Shown: positions 49,579 through 58,609 of the stretch, piece after piece | Layout of the letters: each line of letters starts with the position of its first letter | How positions within the stretch are numbered: position 1 is the first letter of the stretch | Position numbers and translations under genes: made by a program | Notes under the pieces: model-generated | The model's database searches: none | Told to the model about the DNA's origin: nothing | Seen by the model: the letters and a program-made list of their open reading frames with translations, nothing else | NCBI RefSeq assembly: GCF_024448895.1 | Contig: NZ_JAMOIC010000016.1 | Location: 62,001 to 126,000, forward strand | From: Stutzerimonas stutzeri | GTDB lineage: Bacteria > Pseudomonadota > Gammaproteobacteria > Pseudomonadales > Pseudomonadaceae | DNA: 64,000 bases | Reading direction: 5' to 3'

Positions 49579-51774
49579 ATGAAACTGACACGAATACTCA
49601 TCATCCTTGCGTTCGTCGTGGCGGGAGTGTGCTTCTTTTGGTTCGACCTCGGTGAATACCTGACCCTCGAAAACATTCAGTCGAGGAGTGGGGCGCTTCG
49701 AGACCAGGTGCAGGCGCACCCTTGGTGGGCGGGGATCATCTTTTTCACGGCTTATGTCGCGCTGACCGTGCTGTCCTTCCCCGGTACGGTGATTCTCACC
49801 TTGCTGGCCGGCGCGCTGTTCGGTTTGATGGGCGGCACGCTGCTGGTGTCCTTCGCAAGCAATGTCGGCGCGTTGATTGCGATGCTGATCAGCCGATTCC
49901 TGTTGCGCGACTGGGTACAGCGGCGGTTCGCCAAACAGATCGCAAGCATCAACCGCGGCCTGGAGCGCGACGGCTCCTTCTATCTGTTCTCGTTGCGGTT
50001 GATTCCATTAGTGCCGTTCGTGCTACTCAATCCCGCACTGGGCCTCACTCGTGTGAGCGTATGGACGTTCTGGTGGACGACTCAGGCTGGAATGCTCCCG
50101 GGCAACGCGATTTATGTGAACGCCGGACGCCAGCTGGCGAAGTTGCAATCCGTTTCCGACATTCTCTCGCCGAGCATGATCGGCACCCTGATATTGCTGG
50201 CGGTATTCCCACTGGCCGCGACGCGATTACTGACTCACTTCAAGGCGCGTAAGGCGTTTCGCGGGTGGCAGAAGCCCAAGTATTTCGAGCATAACCTCGT
50301 GGTGATCGGGGCCGGGAGCGGGGGGCTTACGGCTGCCCGTATTGCGGCCTCGAAGAAAGCCCGGGTCGCCTTGATCGAGCACGGACGGCTAGGTGGTGCC
50401 GCGCTGCACAGCGGCAGCGTACCGGCCCGAGTTCTGATGAAAGCCGCCAACACCGCCCACTCGCTCCGCCAGAGCGAGGCTTTGGGTGGCGATAATAAGG
50501 AGGTCGATTTCACTCAGGTCATGCAGCAGGTACGCCACACACTTGGCGAAGCACAGGATCGCGTTACGGCGGATGCCTACAGAACCATGGGCGTTGAAGT
50601 AATGGCCGGGGAGGCGCGGCTGACGTCCCCTTGGACTGTGCAGGTCGGTGACCGCGAAATCAGCTCACGCTCGATCATCCTGGCGACGGGCAGCAAACCC
50701 TTCATTCCAGATATTCCGGGCCTTGATCGCGCAGAGCCTCTTACCCCACAAAGCCTCTGGCAGCTCGAAGACCGCCCGGATCGTTTGCTGGTACTGGGTG
50801 GCGACCGCAATGCCTGCGAACTGGCTCAAGCCATGCAGAGACTGGGTTGCCAAGTGACGATACTGAGCAAGGACCAAGACTTGCTCGAAGGGCTGGAGCC
50901 CGAAGCGCGTCAGGCTGTCTGCGACGCGATGCGTGCGGACGGCGTTCAGATATTGTTGGACCACGCCCCACAAAAGGTGGACAGAACGGACGAAGCCTTC
51001 CAATTGGTATGCCAAACGGCTGATCAACAGAATATGTCGATATCCTTCGATCGAGTGTTGGTCGCGATGGGCCGGCAGGTTCAGGCGGATAACCTTGGAC
51101 TGGAAGATTTACAGTTGAAAACCCGCGAAGACGGCAGCGTTGAGGTGGATGAATACCTCGCCACCCGTTACCCGAACATCTTCGCCGTAGGCGCGGTTTC
51201 CGGTCCTGATGCCTCAATCCATGAAGCGGCTCACCATGCCTGGTTTGCCGCGATGAATGCACTGTTCTCCGGTTTGCGCCGCATTGTGGTTAGTGATCGT
51301 GTGGTGCCCGTTGCAGCGTTCACTTCGCCGGAGGTTGCCATGGTCGGGGTAACCGAAGCGCAAGCAAAGGCCGCAAAAACCGAGTACGAAGTCACGCTGC
51401 TCGATCTTGAAGAACTCTCACTGGCTCACCTGAGCGCCGGCAATCGAGGATTCGTCAAAGTGATCACTGAACGTGGCCGCGACCGTATCCTCGGCGTGAC
51501 CTTCGTAGGCGACGGCGCTAGCGAAGCGCTGGGTGTTTTCGTCCTTGCCATGAAGCACAAGCTGGGCTTGAACAAGCTGCATCGCGTTGTGCATTTGAAT
51601 CCAAGCATGGCTGAGGCCAGCATTGCGGTGGCTGATGCATGGCGGCAGGCACACAGCGCGAAACGTCCACTGATCTGGGCCGAACGACTGCAGCGCTGGC
51701 GTCGTGGGCGTGAACCCGAGCAGCCACATGCTGACGATGAGGCTGCAGTGAAGTCAGCAGCGAAGTCCGTCTAG
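49579..51774 (+). CDS. TVP38/TMEM64 membrane domain fused to a pyridine nucleotide-disulfide oxidoreductase-like flavoprotein
   Basis: Encodes 731 residues from ATG 49579, after GGAGGGCAGGG. Residues about 1-230 are a DedA/TVP38 (SNARE-associated) membrane domain: FPGTVILTLLAGALFG, SRFLLRDWVQRRFAKQI, LRLIPLVPFVLLNPALG. From about 240 a mercuric reductase/lipoamide dehydrogenase-like flavoprotein follows (VVIGAGSGGLTAARIA, ILATGSKPFIPDIP, NIFAVGAVSGPDASIHEA) with the dimerisation domain and an HLNPSMAEA block. The usual redox-active CxxxxC is replaced: GGAALHSGSVPAR has Ala275 and Ser280 where the cysteines should be. The enzyme therefore cannot use a standard dithiol mechanism. TVP38-Mer fusions are known in bacteria; the missing cysteines are notable. 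Confidence 0.9.
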   Translation: MKLTRILIILAFVVAGVCFFWFDLGEYLTLENIQSRSGALRDQVQAHPWWAGIIFFTAYVALTVLSFPGTVILTLLAGALFGLMGGTLLVSFASNVGALIAMLISRFLLRDWVQRRFAKQIASINRGLERDGSFYLFSLRLIPLVPFVLLNPALGLTRVSVWTFWWTTQAGMLPGNAIYVNAGRQLAKLQSVSDILSPSMIGTLILLAVFPLAATRLLTHFKARKAFRGWQKPKYFEHNLVVIGAGSGGLTAARIAASKKARVALIEHGRLGGAALHSGSVPARVLMKAANTAHSLRQSEALGGDNKEVDFTQVMQQVRHTLGEAQDRVTADAYRTMGVEVMAGEARLTSPWTVQVGDREISSRSIILATGSKPFIPDIPGLDRAEPLTPQSLWQLEDRPDRLLVLGGDRNACELAQAMQRLGCQVTILSKDQDLLEGLEPEARQAVCDAMRADGVQILLDHAPQKVDRTDEAFQLVCQTADQQNMSISFDRVLVAMGRQVQADNLGLEDLQLKTREDGSVEVDEYLATRYPNIFAVGAVSGPDASIHEAAHHAWFAAMNALFSGLRRIVVSDRVVPVAAFTSPEVAMVGVTEAQAKAAKTEYEVTLLDLEELSLAHLSAGNRGFVKVITERGRDRILGVTFVGDGASEALGVFVLAMKHKLGLNKLHRVVHLNPSMAEASIAVADAWRQAHSAKRPLIWAERLQRWRRGREPEQPHADDEAAVKSAAKSV

Positions 51775-52074
51775 GCGGAGCGTTCGTCTGGAGTAATACG
51801 CACCGAAGAGCACAAGATGCTCAGAGACTCACGATGTCGGCGCACGTTGCGCTGACACGGCTGCTGAGTGAGCCGTGGTGTCGCTGTCCTGCGAGTTCTC
51901 GCAACTCTGTGGTGAGTCACGAAATTAGCCACGCCGATAAGTAATTGATTTTCCGATATATCTTATAAAAAACTCACTGAATGCTGGAAAATCAGCTCCG
52001 ATTACAGCTTTTCTAGCGCATTCTATGACTTCTGCCGAAAGCGTATTCGGTTCGTTGATAGCACGGGAGAAGGT
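51775..52074. other. 300-bp intergenic region at the start of the accessory DNA
   Basis: Base composition falls here from GC-rich to AT-rich. A dyad TGTCGGCGCA-CGT-TGCGCTGACA (51835-51857, one mismatch) and a palindrome TGCGAG-TT-CTCGCA (51890-51903) are visible; either could belong to the left end of the tni element, which often begins TGT, but no matching right end was found. The tniA ribosome site (GGGAGAAGG) lies at the right. Confidence 0.4.
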
Positions 52075-53868
52075 ATGGAAATCACCTTGGCCGAGGGAAT
52101 GCCTGTAATCGCGTTGGGAGCGCTGGCTTTCGTCAATAAGCTTATGCCTAACGGAAAGGTTGAAATTCAGCTAAAAAAGGATAGATCCCGCCATGTTCTT
52201 ACGATTGATGAAATAGAACTCATTAATTTGTCCGAGAAAGATTCAGTTCCGAAGCCGCGACTTTCGGAAGCAATGTACAGATTTCACGATACCTCTATCG
52301 AAAGTGCAGAGATCGCTCAAAAGAGGTATGTGGTACTAAACAAGTGTGTCAATAATGAAATAACCGTATCTCAAGCAGCCGAAGAACTCGATCTATCAGT
52401 ATCCACAATTTACAAACTTCGCCGTAGCTTCGCAAAGGAGGACGGCGTCATGGCTTTACTGGCGAATAAAAAAGGGAGAAAGTTGGGTCTTAGCGCATTA
52501 CAGGCGCCGGTTGAGGCAGTTATGGATGCCGCAATTTCAAAAAATTATAGAGGGAAAGGCGCTACAGTAAAAAAAATTCACCTCAGTATAATTGAAGAGT
52601 GCAGGCGATTAGAATTATCCCCGCCCAGCCTGAGCACCGTGCAGCGTAGGGTTAGAAAGCTCAGTCCGCTCGAGAAAATGACCGCGATCCACGGCGCTGA
52701 TTATGCCAAGGAAAAGTTAGGGCTCAAAACCGGTAAGTTAGTATTATCTCGCCCGCTGGAACAAGTGCAGATTGATCACACGGAAGTCGATATATTATTG
52801 GCAGGTACCGAAGACGGTGAGCGTGCAGTGAGACCTTGGCTCACGGTCGTGATCGACAGCTATACACGAGTAATACTAGGCTTTTATCTTGCTCTACATC
52901 CGCCATCGGCGGTATCAGTTGCAGCAGCGTTATCGATGGCGTGCTTTACAAAAGCTAGCTTTCTAAATGCGATCGGAGCAAGCTCGGCAACTTACCCTTT
53001 CTATGGCAAACCAGAGTTGATATTTGTTGATAATGCTGTTGAATTTCGTAGTTCAAAATTTGTACGAGCCTGCTCCCTAAATAATATTCGGGTAGAATGG
53101 CGACCCATAGGGAAAAAACATTGGGGTGGTATTGTGGAGCGTGTCATTGGGACATTGATGCGAAAAGTACACTCCCTACCTGGGACTACTATGTCGAGTG
53201 TCAGCCAAAGGCCTCAAGGCGAAATAAATGCCACTGTAACTTTCCCTAGGCTATTAGTTTGGCTGACCCTGCAAATCGAGATTTACCACAATACATCCCA
53301 TAGAGGCCTTCAAGGCCGATCTCCCGCTAACGTTTGGTTCGAAGCTTTCCAAACCGATAACGGTAGCCCCATTTACCCACCCCTCATCGCTGACCCGTTT
53401 AAGTTCAAGCTTGATTTTATGCCAGAAGACCGGAGAAGCATCACCTCCAGAGGAATTCAGTTTAAAAGAAATTTTTATTCATCTCAGGCATTGGCGCTTC
53501 ATGTTGGCAGAAAAGATGTAATCATTAAATATGATCCCTTCAAAATGAAAAAAATATGGGCGTATATAGATAACAATTATATAGAAGCTGATTATGGCAT
53601 GACCAGACCGGACATGAGCCTTGCAGAGGTGATGCTGGCGAGCAAGCCTACTAAGCAACCTCCTTGGCTAACCAGTGAGCAAGGTTACGCTGTTAGATTT
53701 GAAGCGGAAAAGCTGATCAGAAAGAGGAATGTCAGCAAAGCAAAAAAAGAGAATTATGAGCTGGCGAATTCTTATATTCCAGGACCGAGCTCCGAGGCGG
53801 AGCTTAGTGATGCGTCTGAGCTAGACGGACGCAAGTTTATTCCAACAATTTATCCGGTTAAGGAATAG
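52075..53868 (+). CDS. tniA: Mu/TnsB-type DDE transposase, TniA-like
   Basis: Encodes 597 residues, with GGGAGAAGG before the ATG. An N-terminal helix-turn-helix region (VSQAAEELDLSVSTIYKLRR, about 98-118) precedes an rve-type catalytic core: Asp234 in VQIDHTEVD, Asp319 in LIFVDNAVEF and Glu355 in HWGGIVERVIGT, a D-35-E spacing. A C-terminal Mu-type beta domain (FKRNFYSSQALALHVG, then VIIKYDPFKMKKIWAYI) follows. Homologues in Tn5053/Tn402 and Tn7 (TniA, TnsB) cut and join transposon ends with an ATPase and a TniQ targeting protein, both encoded next. GC is far lower than in upstream genes, a sign of transfer. No TnsA-like endonuclease is adjacent. Confidence 0.9.
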   Translation: MEITLAEGMPVIALGALAFVNKLMPNGKVEIQLKKDRSRHVLTIDEIELINLSEKDSVPKPRLSEAMYRFHDTSIESAEIAQKRYVVLNKCVNNEITVSQAAEELDLSVSTIYKLRRSFAKEDGVMALLANKKGRKLGLSALQAPVEAVMDAAISKNYRGKGATVKKIHLSIIEECRRLELSPPSLSTVQRRVRKLSPLEKMTAIHGADYAKEKLGLKTGKLVLSRPLEQVQIDHTEVDILLAGTEDGERAVRPWLTVVIDSYTRVILGFYLALHPPSAVSVAAALSMACFTKASFLNAIGASSATYPFYGKPELIFVDNAVEFRSSKFVRACSLNNIRVEWRPIGKKHWGGIVERVIGTLMRKVHSLPGTTMSSVSQRPQGEINATVTFPRLLVWLTLQIEIYHNTSHRGLQGRSPANVWFEAFQTDNGSPIYPPLIADPFKFKLDFMPEDRRSITSRGIQFKRNFYSSQALALHVGRKDVIIKYDPFKMKKIWAYIDNNYIEADYGMTRPDMSLAEVMLASKPTKQPPWLTSEQGYAVRFEAEKLIRKRNVSKAKKENYELANSYIPGPSSEAELSDASELDGRKFIPTIYPVKE

Positions 53869-53871
53869 ACA

Positions 53872-54726
53872 ATGACGGCTGAAGGCTTACGCAAAACCAG
53901 GCGAGAGAAATATTGCGGCGCATCTGATTTGAAACGTATCGAGGTGATTGGGCGCGATATTTGGATTAGTTGCCCCAGACATCAGAGTATAACTAAGACG
54001 GTAGATAATATTCTTAAGCTTAAGGATGTAGAGCCTGCTCCATGTATGCTTGTGTGCGGAGAGGGCGGGTTCGGAAAAACTGCGCTGATTAATGAACTGA
54101 AAATGTCTTCAAAAGACCGAAGTGAGGCAATTAGATTCATGTCTTTGGCAGATAATCCCGGAATGCTCAAATTTAGCGACCTCGTTATGAGCGCGTTAGG
54201 TGTGCCTATCTTACCCGGGCGAGCAACTACGAGAGCACTTTTGCCTCCAGACATCGTCAAATACGTACGTCAAAGTAATATTAGAGCTCTGATTATAGAT
54301 GAAATGCAATCTTCTCTTACAGTCAGTAGAGGCGAGCAAGAGCGGAATCTGCTCTTGATCAAGGCATTGTCAGGAGCTCCTTATCGACTATCAATTATCG
54401 CTTTTGGCACCTCAGCTGCAAAAAATGCTTTGAGTGTCGATGCTCAACTCAGCCGCCGCTACGAAATCTTGGAGCTTCAGCGTTGGACGTTGGACGATGA
54501 GTTTCGAAATTTTCTGGCCTCTTGGGAAAACGAGCTACCGCTCAGAGAAGACTCAAGGCTATACAGAGATGATATAGCGAAGACATTGCTGCTTCACTCT
54601 AACGGCGTGATGGACTTTGTGGTCAAGGGCGTAAAATGGGCAGCTATACAGGCCGTATTGACCGGTGAGGAAAAGATAACCAAAGAACTGATTGAAAAGG
54701 GTTTTGCGACGCGTTGGAGTTACTAA
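53872..54726 (+). CDS. tniB: TniB/TnsC-like AAA+ transposition ATPase
   Basis: Encodes 284 residues, 3 bp after tniA. Walker A is GEGGFGKT (63-70), followed by Walker B in IRALIIDEMQ and a sensor region (IIAFGTSAAKNAL). N-terminal ISCPRHQSI resembles TniB, where an R/H-rich segment precedes the nucleotide fold. TniB binds ATP and DNA, forms filaments, and links TniQ-selected target to TniA. The gene is AT-rich like its neighbours. Confidence 0.9.
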   Translation: MTAEGLRKTRREKYCGASDLKRIEVIGRDIWISCPRHQSITKTVDNILKLKDVEPAPCMLVCGEGGFGKTALINELKMSSKDRSEAIRFMSLADNPGMLKFSDLVMSALGVPILPGRATTRALLPPDIVKYVRQSNIRALIIDEMQSSLTVSRGEQERNLLLIKALSGAPYRLSIIAFGTSAAKNALSVDAQLSRRYEILELQRWTLDDEFRNFLASWENELPLREDSRLYRDDIAKTLLLHSNGVMDFVVKGVKWAAIQAVLTGEEKITKELIEKGFATRWSY

Positions 54727-54728
54727 CT

Positions 54729-55832
54729 GTGCAACGATATTGGAAAGGTCCTCGTATTGTGCACGATGAAACAATCGCGTCCTGGACCTATCGCTGCGCT
54801 TATGATCCATCATGCGAGGTGATCACTACTCTTGATTTGGACGGATTAGTGTTCATACCCAAAGCACTGGACCTGAACTCAGGAAGTGATCTTTCGAACC
54901 CGTCGTTTGATTTTGACATATCAAATGAGCTATTTAAGAAAATTGTCAAACATTACAAGTTATCAGCCCAAGCTGTCGATAAGCTTTTCGGTTACGAACA
55001 AAAAAATCTCCTCGACCCAATGTTTCGCTCAGCCTACTGTGCAGAGTGTTTAAAGGATGATATTACTCATTTTGGCCTACCTGCGTGGCGTCGAAGTTGG
55101 TGCTACGTCCATGCTCCGTTTTGCCTCATACATAAACGTCTGCTCTCGGTGTCTGCAGATGTTAGTCCGGCTAAAGCATGCGCCGCTTTTGTTAGTCTGG
55201 ATGAAAATCTTGGTGATTTTGGGAGTCGAAAGTTTCAAAGCGAAACGACACTCGTCTTAATCCGTAACTTTCTGGCTATTCGAGTTCAGCTCTGGATAAA
55301 TCGTCTCTATGTTTTATCCAGAAATAACCTTACTCACCCGCACGCTAGGGAAATGTTACAGTGTGTCGATCTCTTACTTAAACGGCTGCTTCGAGTTCCG
55401 TCACGCAAATATAAACGGGGCTTGGCTAGATACTTGTTTGGTTATCGTCGGGATTCGTGGTATCCCGATTACGTCCCTGTTGATAAATTGGAAGATATAG
55501 GATGGTTGACAGGGCTTCCGGCTCAGAGAATGTGTGCATTGCTTCTGCTTGGCAATCTTGTCGGTTTGTATAGTGATGATGAAATTGCTTGGCTAGACAA
55601 GCTGTCGCGCCAGAGAGGATTTCTGTGGCCGCGTTCGTTAGCAGATTTGGTCGATTCCGTACTTCATGTGGAAAACAACAGGCAAGTCTGTAATGTACTA
55701 TCGCCCTTTTTAAAGGCGGCCAAAACAAAAACCACGATAGATTGGGCTTCACGCTTCCTTAATCACGTAATTACGAACAATAAAACAGGCTTTAACTCAC
55801 CTAGTCAGTGGCATCAGATAAGATGCTCGTAA
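54729..55832 (+). CDS. tniQ: TniQ-family targeting protein
   Basis: Encodes about 367 residues from GTG 54729, 8 nt after a GGAG in the end of tniB; TTG 54714 would overlap tniB by 13 nt. The N terminus (GPRIVHDETIASWTYRCAY) matches the TniQ opening, and a zinc ribbon follows: YCAECLKDD, then RRSWCYVHAPFCLIHKRLL with Cys/His ligands. TniQ proteins choose the insertion target and recruit TniB. The protein is shorter than Tn5053 TniQ. No cas, tnsA or resolvase (tniR) gene follows, so this is a minimal A-B-Q set. Confidence 0.85.
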   Translation: MQRYWKGPRIVHDETIASWTYRCAYDPSCEVITTLDLDGLVFIPKALDLNSGSDLSNPSFDFDISNELFKKIVKHYKLSAQAVDKLFGYEQKNLLDPMFRSAYCAECLKDDITHFGLPAWRRSWCYVHAPFCLIHKRLLSVSADVSPAKACAAFVSLDENLGDFGSRKFQSETTLVLIRNFLAIRVQLWINRLYVLSRNNLTHPHAREMLQCVDLLLKRLLRVPSRKYKRGLARYLFGYRRDSWYPDYVPVDKLEDIGWLTGLPAQRMCALLLLGNLVGLYSDDEIAWLDKLSRQRGFLWPRSLADLVDSVLHVENNRQVCNVLSPFLKAAKTKTTIDWASRFLNHVITNNKTGFNSPSQWHQIRCS

Positions 55833-57577
55833 CGATCCTAAGGTAGATTTAAAGCAGTTATTGGTAATAGGCGTTCATTCAGAAGTTTGTTTATATTATT
55901 ATCGCCATCTGCCATGCTTCAAGCTTGAAAGTGCGGCAGATATAAGCTGAGCGATATTGAAATAGCAATGACTGGCGGTACCGTTTTTTCCCATTTCAAG
56001 TTCGGGCCTAAGCTAGGCCTTCCCAGGGAAGTTTTATATAGCGGTACTCATCTTGATACGTAACTATCCCAGTGGTCTTCAGAGCACTTGATGATAGTTC
56101 ATTCAATATGGGTGGGGCTGAGGTGCTGCGTACTTGAAGGGCAGGTGTACTCGCTCCGTCATTCCGACCTATATGATACTTCGGCAGGTTCTGTTTCTGA
56201 ATGCATATGATCACATATTGCACAGCTCGAGTGCTCGAGAGTCCCCAAAGTACAATGGGCCCCCAGCTCCTCAGTATCGTTAAGCCAAGCGCCAGAATGT
56301 TCGCACTGACTTTAAAGTACTCAGAAGTGAATGGCTGTATCGGGCCGCCGCTGCTGAAAAATTAGTGGGTTCCTTATGCCATTGGCTGTTGCTTTATTAG
56401 CACGCCTGGAGCCGAATACTATTATGGACAGTTAAAGAGAGAACAGCAGCAGCTATGATACTCGGTCAAATCGGAAGATTACGTACTGCCCAGTATATCC
56501 GTAGAAGCATCATACAAGGCTTGAATCTTAGAGGCCTGTGGGTATCTACAGCCCATTTGGTCGCCCCCAATTGAGGCTGAGATGATGGTGCGCGTTTTTT
56601 ATCGACCCCTGTTATGGCATCCGCTCTGAGCGGTGATGAGCGGCGAGGTGCATCTGAACTAGCTTATCGCTGGTTCTGCCCGCTGGGTCTGGAAGACCAC
56701 AGCCCCAATCATTGGACGTTCTCGCAAGATCTCAATTGCCCTGACCGGAACGTAGTACACGTCCGCCTCAAACCAACCAGCTGCGGCGCAAACAAAAGTA
56801 ACCAGAAGACCTGAAACAATACGGTATCCATGAGGGAAGCACGCCCCCTTCTACGTGCCTCCTGGAGAGACGCCAAATACTCGAAACTCCAGACGACGGC
56901 GATACCTGCTCCTTACCAATAAAATCGGCATCCCGTTCGAAGTTATCTACAATGACTGCCAACCCAAGCTTTTCGTTTGGATAAGGCACGACCCTGGCAT
57001 CGAATCACTCGGAGTTACTCAGGATTGTTCTTCTAGCACAGCTCTAATCCATGTCCACGAAGAATTGAATGGGAACTGGCCGGCAAATGATTCGGATGGT
57101 CCGACTGTTAGCGGGTCGAGCGCTGTCTTTTTGGAAAAATGCGATTAAAAATCTGCAGATAAACATGCATCGGCGACGGCAAAAAGTCCTTGAAGGGACC
57201 GTTATTGCTGGCGTCGCAGCCCTGAAGTTATATGCAAATAAATGTGCAGATCAAAACCGGAATCGATTGGCTTTTGGGCTTTTGGCTCTTGCGGGCGGTC
57301 GTGCTGACGGAGCAGACCCTATTAGGCCATTCACCTGTCTGCGCTACCCGAGCCATTGCCTCATGGGGTCATGGGTCATAACGGCACTCCGAGTACTCGT
57401 CTTCGCAGCCTGCTCCTTGGGGCAGGGCTGAAAATGGCTGTGCTGAGCTCAGGGCGTAGCGAAAAGCCTTGGTAGGTTGCGTTGCGATGTTTCGAGCAGG
57501 GCGAAACGTTGCTGCTATCTAGCGCATGGTTAAAACGCGTCTTCAAGCCGCTGAGCGAGTCATGCTTTTAGCGTTAC
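55833..57577. other. 1.7-kb region of decayed sequence with no intact gene
   Basis: All frames are short and interrupted. A frameshifted IS1182-like transposase remnant lies at 56532-56757, and on the minus strand about 56900-56990 there is a stretch reading GLAVIVDNFERDADFIGKE that recalls the GcvT-type domain of sarcosine oxidase-like proteins. The rest gave no recognisable product. This part probably carries the right side of the tni element and earlier insertions. Confidence 0.55.
56532..56757 (+). pseudogene. remnant of an IS1182/IS5-type transposase
   Basis: Three overlapping frames give, in order, RPVGIYSPFGRP, IEAEMMVRVF and SGDERRGASELAYRWFCPLG followed by LEDHSPNHWTFSQD. These align with the IS1182 transposase N-terminal region as remembered (YSSTGRPSIDPELMIRML, then RSERRLCEEVHLNLAYRWFC and HSTFSKN). 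At least two frameshifts separate the blocks and the catalytic part is missing, so this is a dead fragment. Confidence 0.65.
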
Positions 57578-58381
57578 CTACTCGAACACTTTTCCCCAGT
57601 CGCGAAGAATCAGCTTTCGGCACGCGGATGGGGCGCCACCAAAGCAACGCTGTGCAACTTCGGTGAGATTTGCTTTCGTTTGATAGCCGACCGTTTTGCC
57701 CTCCTGATTGAGCAATACACCGCCAGCTCCCTTTAGCAGTGCGTGACCTGCGACAACATCGTGTGCGGACACTGTTACAAGCGAAACGGCCGCTATTCCA
57801 TCCCCGGCCGCTACTCGCGCTAAGCGATAAGCGATGCTCGGCATGGCGACAAAGTCGGCCGGTGCACACAGCTCAGCATTTACACTTGGCTTCGCAGCCG
57901 CAGCCATGCTCACCATTACCTTGCTTTGTTTATCTAGGTCCCGATCATTTAGTCTCCATGAAACTTCTAGGTCGTTGCGGAGGACGGTATTCAAGCCTTC
58001 TGCCCATGCGATGCAGTCGGCTCCGCGGTCCTCAGTGACAGGGGCACAAACCACGCCCAGTACAGGTACCGCGTTCCGCAGGAGACCGACCGAAACAGCC
58101 GAACCCTTATGCCCCTTCAGAAAATCACTCGTGCCGTCGTTAGGGTCGACGACCCAGCAGTATTCCGCACCAGTCAAGGAGTTGCCGGTCTCTTCTCCCC
58201 AAAAGTCGCAGTCGAGCAGAGCGAGTAAATCGCGGCGCAGAAAGCACTCAATTTCCAAGTCCACCTCGGCCTTGTCACCACTCCCGCGGGGTCCGTTTGG
58301 AAGAAGCCACTCTGCTGCCAACAACGCAGATGCCGCTACGACCCTATCGATGACCTGATTGAGCAAGACCACATAGTCCAT
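57578..58381 (-). CDS. inositol monophosphatase/CysQ-family phosphatase
   Basis: Encodes 267 residues. Metal sites of the family are visible: GDKAEVDLEIE, WGEETG (61-66), DPNDGTSDFLKG (79-90) and AHDVVAGHALLKGAGG with Asp208. In most members the last motif is WDxAAG; here His replaces Trp, and the other ligands are intact. Such Mg-dependent, Li-sensitive enzymes hydrolyse inositol phosphates, 3',5'-bisphosphate nucleotides (CysQ) or related sugar phosphates; the substrate is unclear. On the same strand as the unknown gene at 58610, 228 bp downstream of it. Confidence 0.85.
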   Translation of the reverse strand: MDYVVLLNQVIDRVVAASALLAAEWLLPNGPRGSGDKAEVDLEIECFLRRDLLALLDCDFWGEETGNSLTGAEYCWVVDPNDGTSDFLKGHKGSAVSVGLLRNAVPVLGVVCAPVTEDRGADCIAWAEGLNTVLRNDLEVSWRLNDRDLDKQSKVMVSMAAAAKPSVNAELCAPADFVAMPSIAYRLARVAAGDGIAAVSLVTVSAHDVVAGHALLKGAGGVLLNQEGKTVGYQTKANLTEVAQRCFGGAPSACRKLILRDWGKVFE

Positions 58382-58609
58382 AGATTACACCGCTATTCGA
58401 TTCGCCCGCTCTGCTCGCCACAATGTGCGTTGGAGATGACGGAAGGGGCCGTTAACTGCTCGTATGCTGGTAAGCCACATTTGATGTATAGGCTATTGAG
58501 ATCGATAGTGGTTGTTGTCCTCAAGCCGACTTCAGTTCCACCGGTGCACGATTGTCAGTGAGTCCTAGCGGCATACGCTATGAGTCCGCTTTGGGACTTG
58601 GGACCATGC

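Noticed and set aside
51835-51857. TGTCGGCGCA dyad as the left terminal repeat of the tni element
   Set aside because: It is a self-contained hairpin, and no copy or complement was found to the right of tniQ; kept only as a note on the gap.
51775-55832. Tn7-like or CRISPR-associated transposon
   Set aside because: No tnsA, tnsD, cas genes, repeat-spacer array or glmS attachment site is near; only tniA, tniB and tniQ are present.
56008-56223. 71-residue minus-strand frame
   Set aside because: Short, no family resemblance, in decayed DNA without a ribosome site.
57069-57431. 120-residue plus-strand frame in the decayed region
   Set aside because: No recognisable domain, no good ribosome site, and the surrounding sequence is degraded; probably chance.
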